The notes beneath the pieces were generated by a model that was not told the DNA's origin, did no database searches, and worked only from the letters and a program-made list of their open reading frames with translations. From Verticillium longisporum (taxonomy: Eukaryota > Ascomycota > Sordariomycetes > Glomerellales > Plectosphaerellaceae), in assembly GCA_019188255.1 (NCBI GenBank), contig JAETXT010000007.1:3410001-3474000 (forward strand): a stretch of DNA of 64,000 bases. Reading direction: 5' to 3'. Positions 34,889 through 44,609 of the stretch are shown one piece after another; within the stretch, counting starts at the first letter, position 1; the number at the start of each line of letters is the position of its first letter. The translations under genes were made by a program, and so were the position numbers.

Positions 34889-36169
34889 ATGGCGTCAGAA
34901 AGGGTCTCTGAGACTATGCCGGTTCCGCCAAGCGAGAACACGAACTTGGAGGTGACCAAGTCCGCTCTCATGACCAACCACGGTCATGAAAAGGAAGGCC
35001 CAATCTGCGAAGAGCCTTCCAACGAAATCTATGTTGACCCTCTCCTCGAAAAGCGCGTCCTTCGGCGTCTTGATTATCGGTTTGCCACTCTTTTCAGCGC
35101 ACTCTACTTCATGGCCTACCTGACCGAAGCAACATCGGCAACGCCTACATCGCTGGCATGCGAGACGAGCACGGTCTCTCTAGCGCCCAATTCAGCACTG
35201 CCGTCAGCGTCTTCTTCGCTACCTATGTTGCGTTCATAGTCCCTTTTGTTCTGGCTCTGAAGAAGTTGAAGACGCACCGCGCCATTGCTGTCATGGCTTT
35301 CGCCTGGTCCATCGTCACCATCGGCACGGCCTTCATCAAGAGCTACAGCGGGCTCCTGGCGTGCCGCATCCTTCTGGGCGTCTGCGAGTCGGGTTTCTTC
35401 CCTTGTATCAGCTTGTACATCACCATGGTGTATAATCGTCATGAGCAAGGTCTGCGGTTCTCCTATCTGTTCGCTGCAATGGCCTTCTCAGGCATGTTTG
35501 GCGGGCTTGTAGCCACGGGAATTACCAAGATCGGCAGTGCCGGTGGGCTTCCGTCGTGGAGCTGGCTGTACATCATTGAGGGACTCATCTCCCTCACTGT
35601 TGTTCCATGGGCGTGGTTCGGACTTCCCGAGCACCCAGCCACGGCCAAATGGTGGACACCCGAGCAGCGTGACACCATGGAAAGACGCGAGCTGAAGCGT
35701 CAGGAGTACATGGGCACCGAGGCGTTTGAGTGGTCGCAGGTCTTCTCCGCTCTCCAGGACTGGAGGCTCTGCACAGGGTGCGTTCTTCTCACTCGACGTT
35801 GGATCGACTTGACGTGGGCGCCTGCTAATGCTCACCAGAGCTCTCATTCAGTTCTTCCAGGACGTCATTCTATATGGCTTCAGCAGCTTCCTCCCTTCTA
35901 TCCTCTGCGACGGACTTGGCTTCTCGAGGCTCGAGGCCCAATATCTCAGTGTCCCAGTGAAGCTCCTCGGCGGCATCTCCTTCTTCGTGGCCGCCATGCT
36001 AGGCGACAGGTACGGACTTGGCGGCAGCATCCTGCTGTTTCTCGACACCTTCGCTGTTGCCGGCTACGCCATCCTTCTGTCCGTGTTGAACTCTGGCGTC
36101 CGCTACTTTGCCTGCTTTCTCATCGCCTTGCCCCTCTTGGAAAAGAACAACTCATTATTGCTCACTTGA
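34889..36169 (+). pseudogene. MFS permease, allantoate/Dal5 family, frameshifted and 3'-truncated
   Basis: Anion:cation symporter-type carrier for small carboxylates, ureides or vitamins. Exons 34889-35777 and 35839-36169 (61-nt intron, GTGCGT...CACCAG; TG|ALIQFF). N-terminal segment DPLLEKRVLRRLDYRFATLF leads into TM1. At 35122-35123 one G is missing: ATG GCC TAC CTG then AC CGA AGC AAC, where the family has MAYLDRSNIGNAYIAG. Further landmarks are RILLGVCESGFFPC, SWSWLYIIEGL and GFSRLEAQYLSVP. The reading frame ends at SVLNSGVRYFACFLIALPLL plus a few unrelated residues, so the last two or so membrane segments and the cytosolic tail are absent (about 406 residues against about 490). The missing C-terminus cannot be a one-base error, so this copy is probably non-functional. 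Confidence 0.85.
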
Positions 36170-36741
36170 TTGATCCCTTAAGTCTCTGCCAAGAATAGTT
36201 TCAATGTGATTTTAGGAAGTCCAGTCTCAGAGCGAGTGTCTCCACGATTGTGTTGAGAGAGGCTTTGTGTGTATCCGATAGCTTGTCATACCGGTCATCG
36301 GCGTCCTATACACTTGTGACACAAATTTTCGATGTAAGTTTTGGAACAGCCGCTCTTCAGGCTATTCCTTTGGGCTAGTCGTCACAGCTTTTGACATGAA
36401 AATCGTAGCCGGCGCTGTATTCCTTCGAGTTGGTGCTTTGAACAGTTGGTCTATGAAGTTTGAGCATCCATTGATGAAAAGAATTATAAGCCATTTAGAA
36501 ATGCACGACCAAGTATGTGTACGCCTTTGCAAAATATTCAATATGAATAAGCGCGCTCGGGACTATTTACTGACTTTCGTATCTCTACGTTGATGGCAAC
36601 AGTGATGGAAATGGCTCATCAGTCCTCAAAAGTTGGCGGCGATCCAGTATCCTCCCATTCACCAGAATGCCTGTAGTTCTGTGACAGCAGTCCGTACACT
36701 GCACATGGGCGATACAGCCAAAGATGATATGGTGGACACGC
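36170..36741. other. Intergenic, downstream of truncated permease
   Basis: Comparatively AT-rich (much of 36380-36600), with no gene and no remnant of the missing permease C-terminus that I can recognise. Confidence 0.5.
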
Positions 36742-37000
36742 CTATTTGAGCACTTGGTCCTCCATACAATCCAGCACAAGCATATGCCCCGGCGCATGCG
36801 CCATGACCGTCCCCTCGAGATCAGCCCTTATGACAGCCTCCTGCGGCGTGACGCCGCAGCCCCAGAACACAGGCACGTTCTCATCGTCTCCCGCAACATC
36901 CCATAACGGCCGCCCGTCCATGGTCAACGGCGCGTCTCCCCACTGCGGCACGTTGACATCCTTGATGCCGAGCCTCTCGAGCGCGTCGCTGCAGAAGCTG
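36742..37000 (-). pseudogene. C-terminal fragment of a DUF1445 putative hydro-lyase (D-glutamate cyclase-like)
   Basis: Minus-strand frame reads LERLGIKDVNVPQWGD, VPVFWGCGVTPQEAV and the diagnostic MAHAPGHMLVLDC before a stop at 36742. These are the closing motifs of the UPF0317/DUF1445 family (VFWACGVTPQ and HAPGHM). The N-terminal two thirds, about 170 residues, is not present upstream in any frame I can follow. Family members are implicated in amino-acid lactam metabolism, which would fit the neighbouring RidA, permease and regulator remnants. Confidence 0.7.
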
Positions 37001-37631
37001 TGGGACGACGGCGGGCGTTCTCATTCAATCGCCTCAGCTTGACATTATCACGTATGTTTCCTCCTCTCTATCCTCGGCCTCCTCTCTGTCATCAGTCAAA
37101 GACTTCTCACTCACCATCTTGTGTTTCGCCTACGGAATGTGGCCATGGTAGTCATCGAGGCTCGCGCAGCGAAGCACGCCGTCACCCAAGGTCTTTGCTG
37201 GCACTGGAACCAGGCAGCAGAGAATATCAATCATCTTCTGCGTGTTCCGGCATGCCTCAAATTCATCTGTTGAAAGCGCATACCGTCTGCAATACTGCGC
37301 ATACCGTCTGCAATACTGGTGCATCTCACGCAGCCACTCCTCAGACAGGAACAGTCACGTGATGTCGCGAGGCGAGCGTATCGCGTGTCTTATCGCAGAA
37401 CGCCAAAGCTCTTTTCGGACATTGCAGTTTTACTCGCTGTGCAGAGCTCCCAACTGCCATCCAGTCCATCCAGTCCATCGAGATTCTCGCCCTCTCCATC
37501 ATCAGCCATCGGTACCGGCCAATGCGAGTTGATACGATGCGAGCCTGCCCCAGGTGACCTCGAAACCCTCACGCGCCGCTCGAGGTCGCACCACTACCAC
37601 TACATCTTCACTAGACCCGCCATCTTCCACC
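37001..37631. other. Intergenic and unidentified fragment upstream of MTG1
   Basis: A minus-strand stretch at about 37130-37370 has a protein-like texture (FEACRNTQKMIDILCCLVP, VLRCASLDDYHGHIP) but I do not recognise the family. It includes a perfect 21-bp tandem duplication (37276-37296 and 37297-37317) coding YCRRYAQ twice. May be another decayed gene piece of the block. The remainder is the MTG1 leader. Confidence 0.4.
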
Positions 37632-38756
37632 ATGGCCTCAGCCTCGGCCGCCGCCGCCTTCGTCCCGCGCCTGCGCTTCCCCCTGTCCGAATCCATTCCG
37701 CGCTCCTACTACCTGGGCCACCACCATGCTGGTCTCCGCGAGATCACAAACCGCCTCTCGAGCATCGGTCTTGTTCTCGAGTGTCGAGACTACCGCGTGC
37801 CCCTGACGTCCTGGAACCCCCACCTCGACCGCGCCGTCGCCGGCCGCAACCGCATCATCGTCTACACTCACCGCGACCTGGGCACCGACAGCCCGCACTC
37901 GGTCGAGCGCGACCTCCGCCGCTACCACGCCGGCCACAACGCCGCCAACAGCGCTGTCGCCGGCCACCGCGTCGTCTTCTGGCGCAAGGACGACCCGAGC
38001 AGCACAAAGGCCCTCCTGCGCCACGTTGCCGACGCCGCGCGCGCCGTCGACTCGCTGACCGGCGTGCGCGCCCTCGTCGTCGGCATGCCCAACGTCGGCA
38101 AGAGCACCCTCCTCAACCGCCTGCGCACCCACGGCATGGCCAAGAAGGCCTCGGTCGCCCGCACCGGCGCCCAGCCGGGCGTCACCCGCAAGCTGTCGAG
38201 TCCCGTGCGCATCCTCGAGGGCGGCGGCGGCAGCTTCGCCCGTGACGCCGCCAGCAGCGCCAGCAGCTCCGACGGCGGCAGCCTCGGCGAGGGCGTCTTC
38301 GTCCTCGACACGCCGGGCGTCTTCATGCCCTACGTCGACGACGCCGAGGACATGGTCAAGCTGGCGCTCGCCGGCTCGGTCAAGGACGACCGCATCCCGA
38401 TGGAGATCCTCGCCGACTACCTCCTCTACCGCCTGAACCGCCTCGACCCGGCCCTCTACGCCCGCTACAGCCCGCCCACCAACGAGGTCAACGACTTTCT
38501 CGCCGGCGTCGCCCGCCGCACCGGCAAGCCCAAGGCCGGCGGCGTGCCCAACGTCGAGGCCGCCGCCGACTGGGCCGTCAAGCAGTGGCGCGCCGGCCAG
38601 CTCGGCCGCTTCATCCTCGACGACGTCAACGACGACGCCATCCGCCTCAAGGAGATGGCGCGCGAGGGCCGCGGGCCCACGAGTCTGAGCCAGGCCCGCA
38701 AGAGGGAGAAGGAGATGAGGCGGGAGAGGGCCATGAACAAGCAAAAAGCCCTTTGA
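37632..38756 (+). CDS. MTG1: Mitochondrial ribosome-assembly GTPase 1
   Basis: Circularly permuted GTPase (YlqF/RbgA family) that acts on the mitochondrial large ribosomal subunit. Single exon, 374 residues. Motif order is permuted as expected: G4-like VYTHRDLG near residue 77, then G1 GMPNVGKST at 151-159, G2 with GVTR, and G3 DTPG at 226-229. The G4 box has Thr-His-Arg-Asp in place of Asn-Lys-x-Asp. An Ala/Ser-rich insertion (ARDAASSASSSDGG) separates G2 and G3. The N-terminus PRLRFPLSESIPRSYYLGHH is rich in Arg and Ser, compatible with mitochondrial import. The ATG at 37632 has a strong context (CACCATGG); an open frame extends upstream but lacks conserved residues. Extremely GC-rich with strong C-ending codon bias, so antisense frames are also open. 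Confidence 0.92.
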   Translation: MASASAAAAFVPRLRFPLSESIPRSYYLGHHHAGLREITNRLSSIGLVLECRDYRVPLTSWNPHLDRAVAGRNRIIVYTHRDLGTDSPHSVERDLRRYHAGHNAANSAVAGHRVVFWRKDDPSSTKALLRHVADAARAVDSLTGVRALVVGMPNVGKSTLLNRLRTHGMAKKASVARTGAQPGVTRKLSSPVRILEGGGGSFARDAASSASSSDGGSLGEGVFVLDTPGVFMPYVDDAEDMVKLALAGSVKDDRIPMEILADYLLYRLNRLDPALYARYSPPTNEVNDFLAGVARRTGKPKAGGVPNVEAAADWAVKQWRAGQLGRFILDDVNDDAIRLKEMAREGRGPTSLSQARKREKEMRRERAMNKQKAL

Positions 38757-39351
38757 CTTTTCACCTTGTTTCTCTCTTCACTTGATTTCTCTCTCCCCTC
38801 TTCCACCTCATCCAGCGGACCAGATGATACCCCCTCCTCTTTACTCCCTACCAGACCGTGCCGCATGCTCCCCAACCCGGGAGCCCCCTTGCCCCCCCAG
38901 ATGTAGCAGGCCAACTGCACAGCACACTCACGAGACCATCATGCCACAAAATAGACCAACTGCTTCTTGACAATTAAAACAAGCCACTGTGACTACAAAA
39001 ATAATCCGCGTCCTTCTCAAGTGCGGCTGTTCCATACTCCAGCCCGTACATTGGGGTTATATACGAAATACGGAACCAAGCCCCAGCTCCGACCGACCCA
39101 GTCTTCGTAGGCCGTACAGTAAACGCCAAAGCCTGTCTGTTCCTGGAGCGCAAAGATGTCATGACATGGGAAAAGTAGGAAGAAGAAAGAAGAAGAAGAA
39201 AAAAACGCCGTAAATGCCGTGCCTGTTGCGCCAGTGCCATACACATGGAGGGGTTCTCCGCCAAACCCAATCGTCATATCATACATCCACCGTTTGCGCC
39301 CCTCTGTCCAATTTGACATCTACCACAGGAGTCAAAAACATGCGACTGCAT
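38757..39351. other. Convergent 3' intergenic region between MTG1 and the PHD gene
   Basis: 3' UTRs of two converging genes; includes an AAGAAG-rich tract at 39178-39203. No gene seen. Confidence 0.6.
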
Positions 39352-41389
39352 CTAGTTCGCATACTGGTTTTGCCATTTGACGAGATCGCGCGTCAAAACA
39401 TCCATCATCTCCACGCAGCTGAGTTCCTTAAAGTCCTGTCCTCCGGCAGGCGCTGCCGAGTCTCCATTCGCATGATGAGCCACCTTGGACTCGCTCTCAG
39501 AAACCCCGTTCGCCTGCGTCTCGGCGGCGCTGGGGACAGTATCGCGGGGACTATGCTGTTCCGAGTTGTTTTGACTGCTCCCGGAACCGGACGACGACTC
39601 GCCTGCCATCTCGATCTGGGTCTTGGAGATAAAGTCGAGAAAGGCTGCCACGCGCCGCTTCATATCAGGGAGCGAGGCTTTGCTGTGGACATGGGCCTTG
39701 CTCCTGGCGGTATGTTTGGCACTGTCGACTCCCGAGGCCTTGGTTGTCCCGCCTCCGACCGCAGCTTCTTCTTGACGGACCGTGTCCCTCGACATGGATC
39801 GGACAGGCGACGCCTCGGGGTCGTCGCGATCTTTGGTGTACTGGTTTCGGCCTTTGGCCCGCTTCTGATGGCTCCGACTCGATTTCTTGTGCGTGCTGCC
39901 GGTGGGTGCTGGAGGCGCAGGTGTCGGGTCTGGCGTCGGGGCTGCTGACGGTGTCGGCTCGACGGGCGGCGGCGGAGGTGGTTCGACATTTGGCTTGACG
40001 ACAGGTCGTGCCGGAGCTGGCACCGCCGCCGTATCTTCGGCAGGCTCCGACTCGGCCGTCGAGTGCCCCTCGCGTTCTATTGCGAGTGTGGGCGCCCCGA
40101 TCCCATCAGCACGTCTGCGGTCGGCCCGGCCTTTTCTCTTATTTGCGCTTTCAAGACGCTGTCGGTCTCGCTCCTCGCGTTCTGTTCTTTCTTTCGGATT
40201 CCCGAGGACACGCAATTTCTTTGATGTCCCGTTTCGGCCTGTGCTGTCATCTTCCGAATTATCTTCGATCGCAAAGTTGCTCTCTGGTGGAGGAGACATC
40301 GACGGAGAGCTGGTACGCTGTCGCTTGAGGCTCAATTGGTTGCTGCTTCTCTTGTTAGCAATGGGGGGGCGCTGTCAGGCAGAGATCGGACATACTCCTG
40401 GCTGTTGCTGCGCCCGCGCTTGAGTCTTCGGGGCACAAGATCGGAGGGTTGCCCGTCAGGTGCTTCCTCTTTGCTTGCTTCAATCGCACGTCGCAATTGC
40501 TCATCTTCGTCGTAGCCGGCGTCGCGGCTGTTCATGGTCGACCGCCGTTTGGCTGCCTGTGCTGCCGATGACGCTCGAGCGCTTCTCGCCGACGAGTCTT
40601 TGGGAGAACGGGTGCCATCCTTGGCGACCGAAGTTGCGCGCGACGAGGACCGAGACTGTCGACCGAGGGGAAGGTAGTTCGAATATCGTTGGCTGGAAGG
40701 CTAGCTGTCAGCGACTGGCCTAGCCGAGGTGGAGGATGGCAACAGTGGTTGCGACCGAGTAAAGAAGAATAAAACTTCTTGGGCGGTAGCGAAGCGATCC
40801 TGGCAACGTACCTGTTGGATGCAATATGAATCTTGTGCAGATCTTTCCTGCACTTCTCGCAAAAGTATTCGTCGGGCGAGCTCTCCTCGGTGAAGATGCC
40901 GACGCAAGCGCCGTGCTGCCAAACTTTGCAAATGTCGCACTGGACGAAGAGGCCGGAGACCTCGTCAGACAACTCAATGCTGGCGAAGAAATCGGCCTCT
41001 GGGTTTTCTTTCCCGCTCTTGACATCGTCGTCAAAGGGCGGAGGGCCTGGGTATTCGCCAAAGCCGCAGATGCAGCGGACTGACTCGTCATCCTCTTGGA
41101 TGTCGTCGCCGTCGTTGGCCATTTCGTACGGGTCTACTTGAATTTTGTCGCGGATCTCTTCTTGTGCTCGTGTTCGTCGGCGGGGGAGGACAGACTCTTC
41201 TGGTTCATCGAGGGGTTCGGAAGAAAGCGAGGCGCTTGTCGGGGTGGACTTGTTGGAGGACGTCTTGATGAGCGATCTCGTTATCCTCTCAGCTCGGCTG
41301 GTGAGGCTTGAGGCAGAGGAGGACTGAGTCGATTGTGTGAGGGTGTTGCCCCGGGCTCGTGAAGATCTTCGGGGGGAGAGAGGTGCCAT
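39352..41389 (-). CDS. PHD-finger protein, Cti6-like (Rpd3L complex subunit type)
   Basis: Nuclear chromatin reader; yeast Cti6 is a subunit of the Rpd3L histone deacetylase complex. Exons 41389-40812, 40692-40396 and 40342-39352 (introns 119 and 53 nt, GTACGT...CCAG and GTATGT...GCAG); 621 residues. A Ser-rich N-terminus and an acidic segment precede a C4HC3 PHD finger: CICG, CDIC, HGAC, then FCEKC, with a roughly 35-residue insertion between the first and second cysteine pairs (EYPGPPPFDDDVKSGKENPE). The rest is low-complexity and basic with many RKR/KR patches, ending in a conserved-looking helix (VEMMDVLTRDLVKWQNQYAN). I chose the ATG at 41389, since the frame upstream is proline-rich UTR-like sequence. 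Confidence 0.85.
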
Positions 41390-42089
41390 TGAGGCAAATG
41401 GCAGGAAAACACAACAGGCGAAGTTTCGAGGGGGAGGGAAATCAGGAACAAGTAGTAGGACGCAGGGCGAACAGGGACGTAATGGTAGGTATGTTGGTAG
41501 TGGGGAAGGGCGGGCAGAGAAGGCGAGGACTTCTTCGAGGCAGTTCGGCCCTTGGTTTGTTCGGGCAAATGAGATTGGATTCTCGGGCGACGCAATGGCT
41601 GTTGAGGTGCGGGACGTAGAGGTGGGTAGGGTCGGTCGAGGTTCGTGGGGTGGTGGTCGCAAGAGGAGCAGAGGAAGAAGAGCAGGAAGAAATGCTGTGG
41701 GATCAAGCTACGAGACAGAGACGAGGTGGGTGCTCCAACAAGGTGTAAGAGGGGATTGGGGCGTTCGCATGTCCGATACTAGGTGGCCGAGGGAAGAATT
41801 CATGCCGTAGAGGACGAGAGGGAGGCGGAAGAGGAGGAGAGGAGGAGAGGAGCAGAGGAGCAGAGGAGCAGAGGAGGGACTGGTTCGGGGCCAGGATGGG
41901 ATCGGTTCGTGGCAGAGAAAGTCGAGGCCGAGAGGTGCTGGTGTCAGTCGCTCTCTGCTGGTTTGCTTGGTGCGGCGGCGCCAGGCGCAGCGCAGCGCGA
42001 GCGGAAATGCCCCCTGGTCCACTGAGGTACCTTAGGTACTGAGGTACTGCGGACTGTGGAGGGGGTCTTTATGCAGCTGGGAACAGTAC
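41390..42089. other. Upstream region of the PHD gene
   Basis: Contains the leader and promoter on the minus strand, AGAGGAGC repeats at 41836-41880 and a GGTACCTTAGGTACTGAGGTACT cluster at about 42025-42050. No gene seen. Confidence 0.6.
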
Positions 42090-43271
42090 ACACACACACA
42101 CAAGTTTATTACGCCTGGTGGCCTAGAGCCAATAAGGCACTATTCGCTATTGTACATGGTCGCTTCCTGTAGTCTGTCCGAAACTCCCAAGCCCATAAGG
42201 GGTCGTCTTTCCGCTCTTGCTTTCTCGTCTTCTGTCTTTCCGCCGGTTTCTCATGGGGTTTAGATTGTATTGGCAAGCTGCTTGAAGGCTATTCTTCAAG
42301 TGTTCAGAGTCCTATCTACGGCGACTGAAGCGGCGCCTGCTGTTATTGACACGAGGTGTGGGTGTTAGGTTCGATTAGTAGGGAAGGGGGTTTGCCGTGA
42401 TAGGTCTCATCAAGGATCACACATTCTCTAGCCGGCCCGTGGCCTTCGCAAAGCGTATCGTAGCTCGGACTGCTTTCATGTTTGGCTTCCAGTCATCACC
42501 ATCTGATGTTGTCTTTCCTCCCAGGTGGAAAGAAACGTTGTCTCTTTGTGCGCCAGGGCACATGAGTGTCTCGGCGCGTTGTGTTGCCCACCGTGTGCAT
42601 CGAAGGAGGAAGTGCTCTACCGTCTCTCTCGCGTGTCCGCATGCGCATTGGGCTGACGCTACTGCCTTGATTCGGAAAAGTGACGCGTTGAGCCTCGCCA
42701 TGCCTGTCCTGAGCTGGGCCAGCATGCTCGCTTCTATCCAGGAAAGGTTGTTGTATAGTTCTCGAGTGTGCTTGCCAGGAAGAGCTATATCTATTTCCTT
42801 CGAGAGTTTTCCAACCTTGTCCGGTAGTCGTCTCTCTACACGTAGTTTGCGTCTTGCAGCATTGAGGGTGGTGGACCGCATCTTCGGGAACTGCTTTTCT
42901 GGTGAGGCGCCCTCTCGGCTGGCCTTGCGTGCTTCTCCTTTCGCTCTCTTCAGGAGGTCGTCCTCGAGATGACTAGGCAGCCAAACGGCTGCGATGGTGT
43001 TTCCGGTCTCTCGAAGTCGAGTGACCGCTTCGTAGATGCAGCGAACGTACTCTTGTCCAGATTGTTGACGGGGTTTCGAAGTGTCAGCACCGCGGCTTTG
43101 TTACTTGTCAGTAACGTTACCCTCTGGCCCCTTAGCTGTGGCAGAAACCGCAGCGCGTACGCCGCCGCCACGAGTTCTCCGGAAAACGGGTTCTGATCGG
43201 TCCTCATGCCGTGGGTGAAAGAAAAGGTCTCGGGCACCGTTCCTTTTCTTTCACCCACGGCATGAGGACCG
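42090..43271 (-). mobile_element. 5'-truncated LINE (Tad1-like) retrotransposon remnant
   Basis: Minus strand codes the end of a non-LTR polyprotein: an RNase H domain (NPFSGELVAAAYALRFLP, QRVTLLTSNKAAV, TIAAVWLPSH) at about 43258-42955, then the C-terminal region with a cysteine/histidine cluster (AQCACGHARETVEHFLLRC) ending at a stop at 42417. The two parts lie in different frames; the switch is near 43078-43074 (RNP to RQQSGQEYV). After a 3' UTR the minus strand reads AATAAA and a GT microsatellite (42092-42108), probably the 3' tail. The 5' side, including reverse transcriptase and ORF1, is absent; a 30-bp hairpin marks the break. Unlike the Copia element, it shows little RIP. Confidence 0.82.
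43198..43271. repeat. Perfect 30-bp inverted repeat with 14-nt spacer
   Basis: Left arm 43198-43227 and right arm 43242-43271 are exact reverse complements around a 14-nt loop. The arms code the LINE RNase H segment FSFTHGMRTD on the minus strand, and the right arm is an inverted copy of it at the truncated end. Confidence 0.95.
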
Positions 43272-44609
43272 TACAGTTGGCGGACAAATCAGTGGTGAGT
43301 CAGGTAGATACACTTTATTCCCATGACCAATGTTGCGGAGCTGTAGGTACTGGATACTTGGTTCGGGCGCGCCCTCCGATGCACAAAAGACACCGTGCGA
43401 GAACCCCAACCATACCACCAGGCGCATGTTCAACAGCTTCGAGCTGACACCCGACGCACGGTGGCAGCATGGCACCCCGCGCCTCTCCGGCCTTGTGCTC
43501 GCAAGCTCAGCAGGGCCTGGCAGGTCAGGTCAGTAGGTACCTACCGTAGGTAACAACAGGGGCCTAGCAGGTCAGCAACAGCAGGCTCAGGAACTCCCGT
43601 CACTTGACCGCCCTTCCCCTTTCCAGCCATGGCAAAAGCTGGCTGGCACAACTCGATCCAACCCTGGCTGGGAACCCTGGAACAACGGGAGCTTAGATAA
43701 TGCGGTCCCCTAATCACACACCAGGCGACTTCATCAATTGCCCTGGGCCCTGGCCGTCATTAGCAATCATCCAGTACCATCCATACCTTGACCCGTCTGA
43801 CCCTTCGCCGCCAGAACGCTACCGCCAACCATCCTACCCGAACCTCATAGCAGACGTGTTTTATCGCTAATGCTAGCTACTGCTTGTGTGCCTGGCCTCC
43901 TGTTTCTTCTCGTCCTCCCCCGCTGCCGGCTCCCTCTGGAACCAATCTGCCCAGCTGATCAAGGTACGCACAATGCATGGCCAGCTGTCCCGCAATGGCC
44001 CAGCCCTGACCTGGCTGGCCACATCCAGCCTGACGCTGCTGGATATTGGATCCTCAACATGTCGACACCATATGCTGACAGCCAGTGAGCAAAACGTAGA
44101 GAGGCAGGAAATCATCGACATCGACTTTGACGTCACCCCCTGAAGCCCTCTTCGCCCCTTGTCCTTAGGGAATCCGGCGTGTACCACTCCGGATTGCTTC
44201 ACCCCGTGATGAGGCACCATGGGTATGACTCCCTCTGCCCTTCTCCCCCTCACACCCACGACTCGTCTTTCCCGGCCGACGTCGTCTATACCTTACTCAA
44301 CACTCTCTGTCTCGTTACCCCCAACCTTGATAGCTCGCTTGGCATGTCTGTTAGAAGAGTTGGCGAGGGCACTGGGGCTGGTTGGCACCAAGAGCGCATT
44401 CGGGACGGCTGCTTCTCTTTGACCAGTCTCTTCCAGTAGGCCACTGGCCGAACTGGTGGCCACGGTGTCGCAACGCTGCTCACTTGAACCATCCGCCTAA
44501 CGCGAGCGGGGTTACTGGATCTATCTGCACTGCCGCCTCATGAGCCTCAGGCGTCCCAACCGAACCCCTTACTGACACTGGCACTTTAGGTCCAGAACAC
44601 GATAGAAGC
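43272..44609. other. Intergenic between LINE remnant and next gene
   Basis: No gene recognised. TAGGTACCTACCGTAGGTAAC cluster at 43534-43553. The last 150 bp are the leader of the next gene. Confidence 0.55.

Noticed and set aside
37638..38744. Long antisense open frame opposite MTG1
   Set aside because: A by-product of extreme GC3 codon bias; the translation is a low-complexity Val/Ala/Gly/Asp mix.
40532..41662. Longer N-terminus and read-through of intron 1 for the PHD gene
   Set aside because: Residues before the ATG at 41389 are proline-rich UTR-like, and reading through the 119-nt intron ends in unrelated sequence; the spliced model is coherent.
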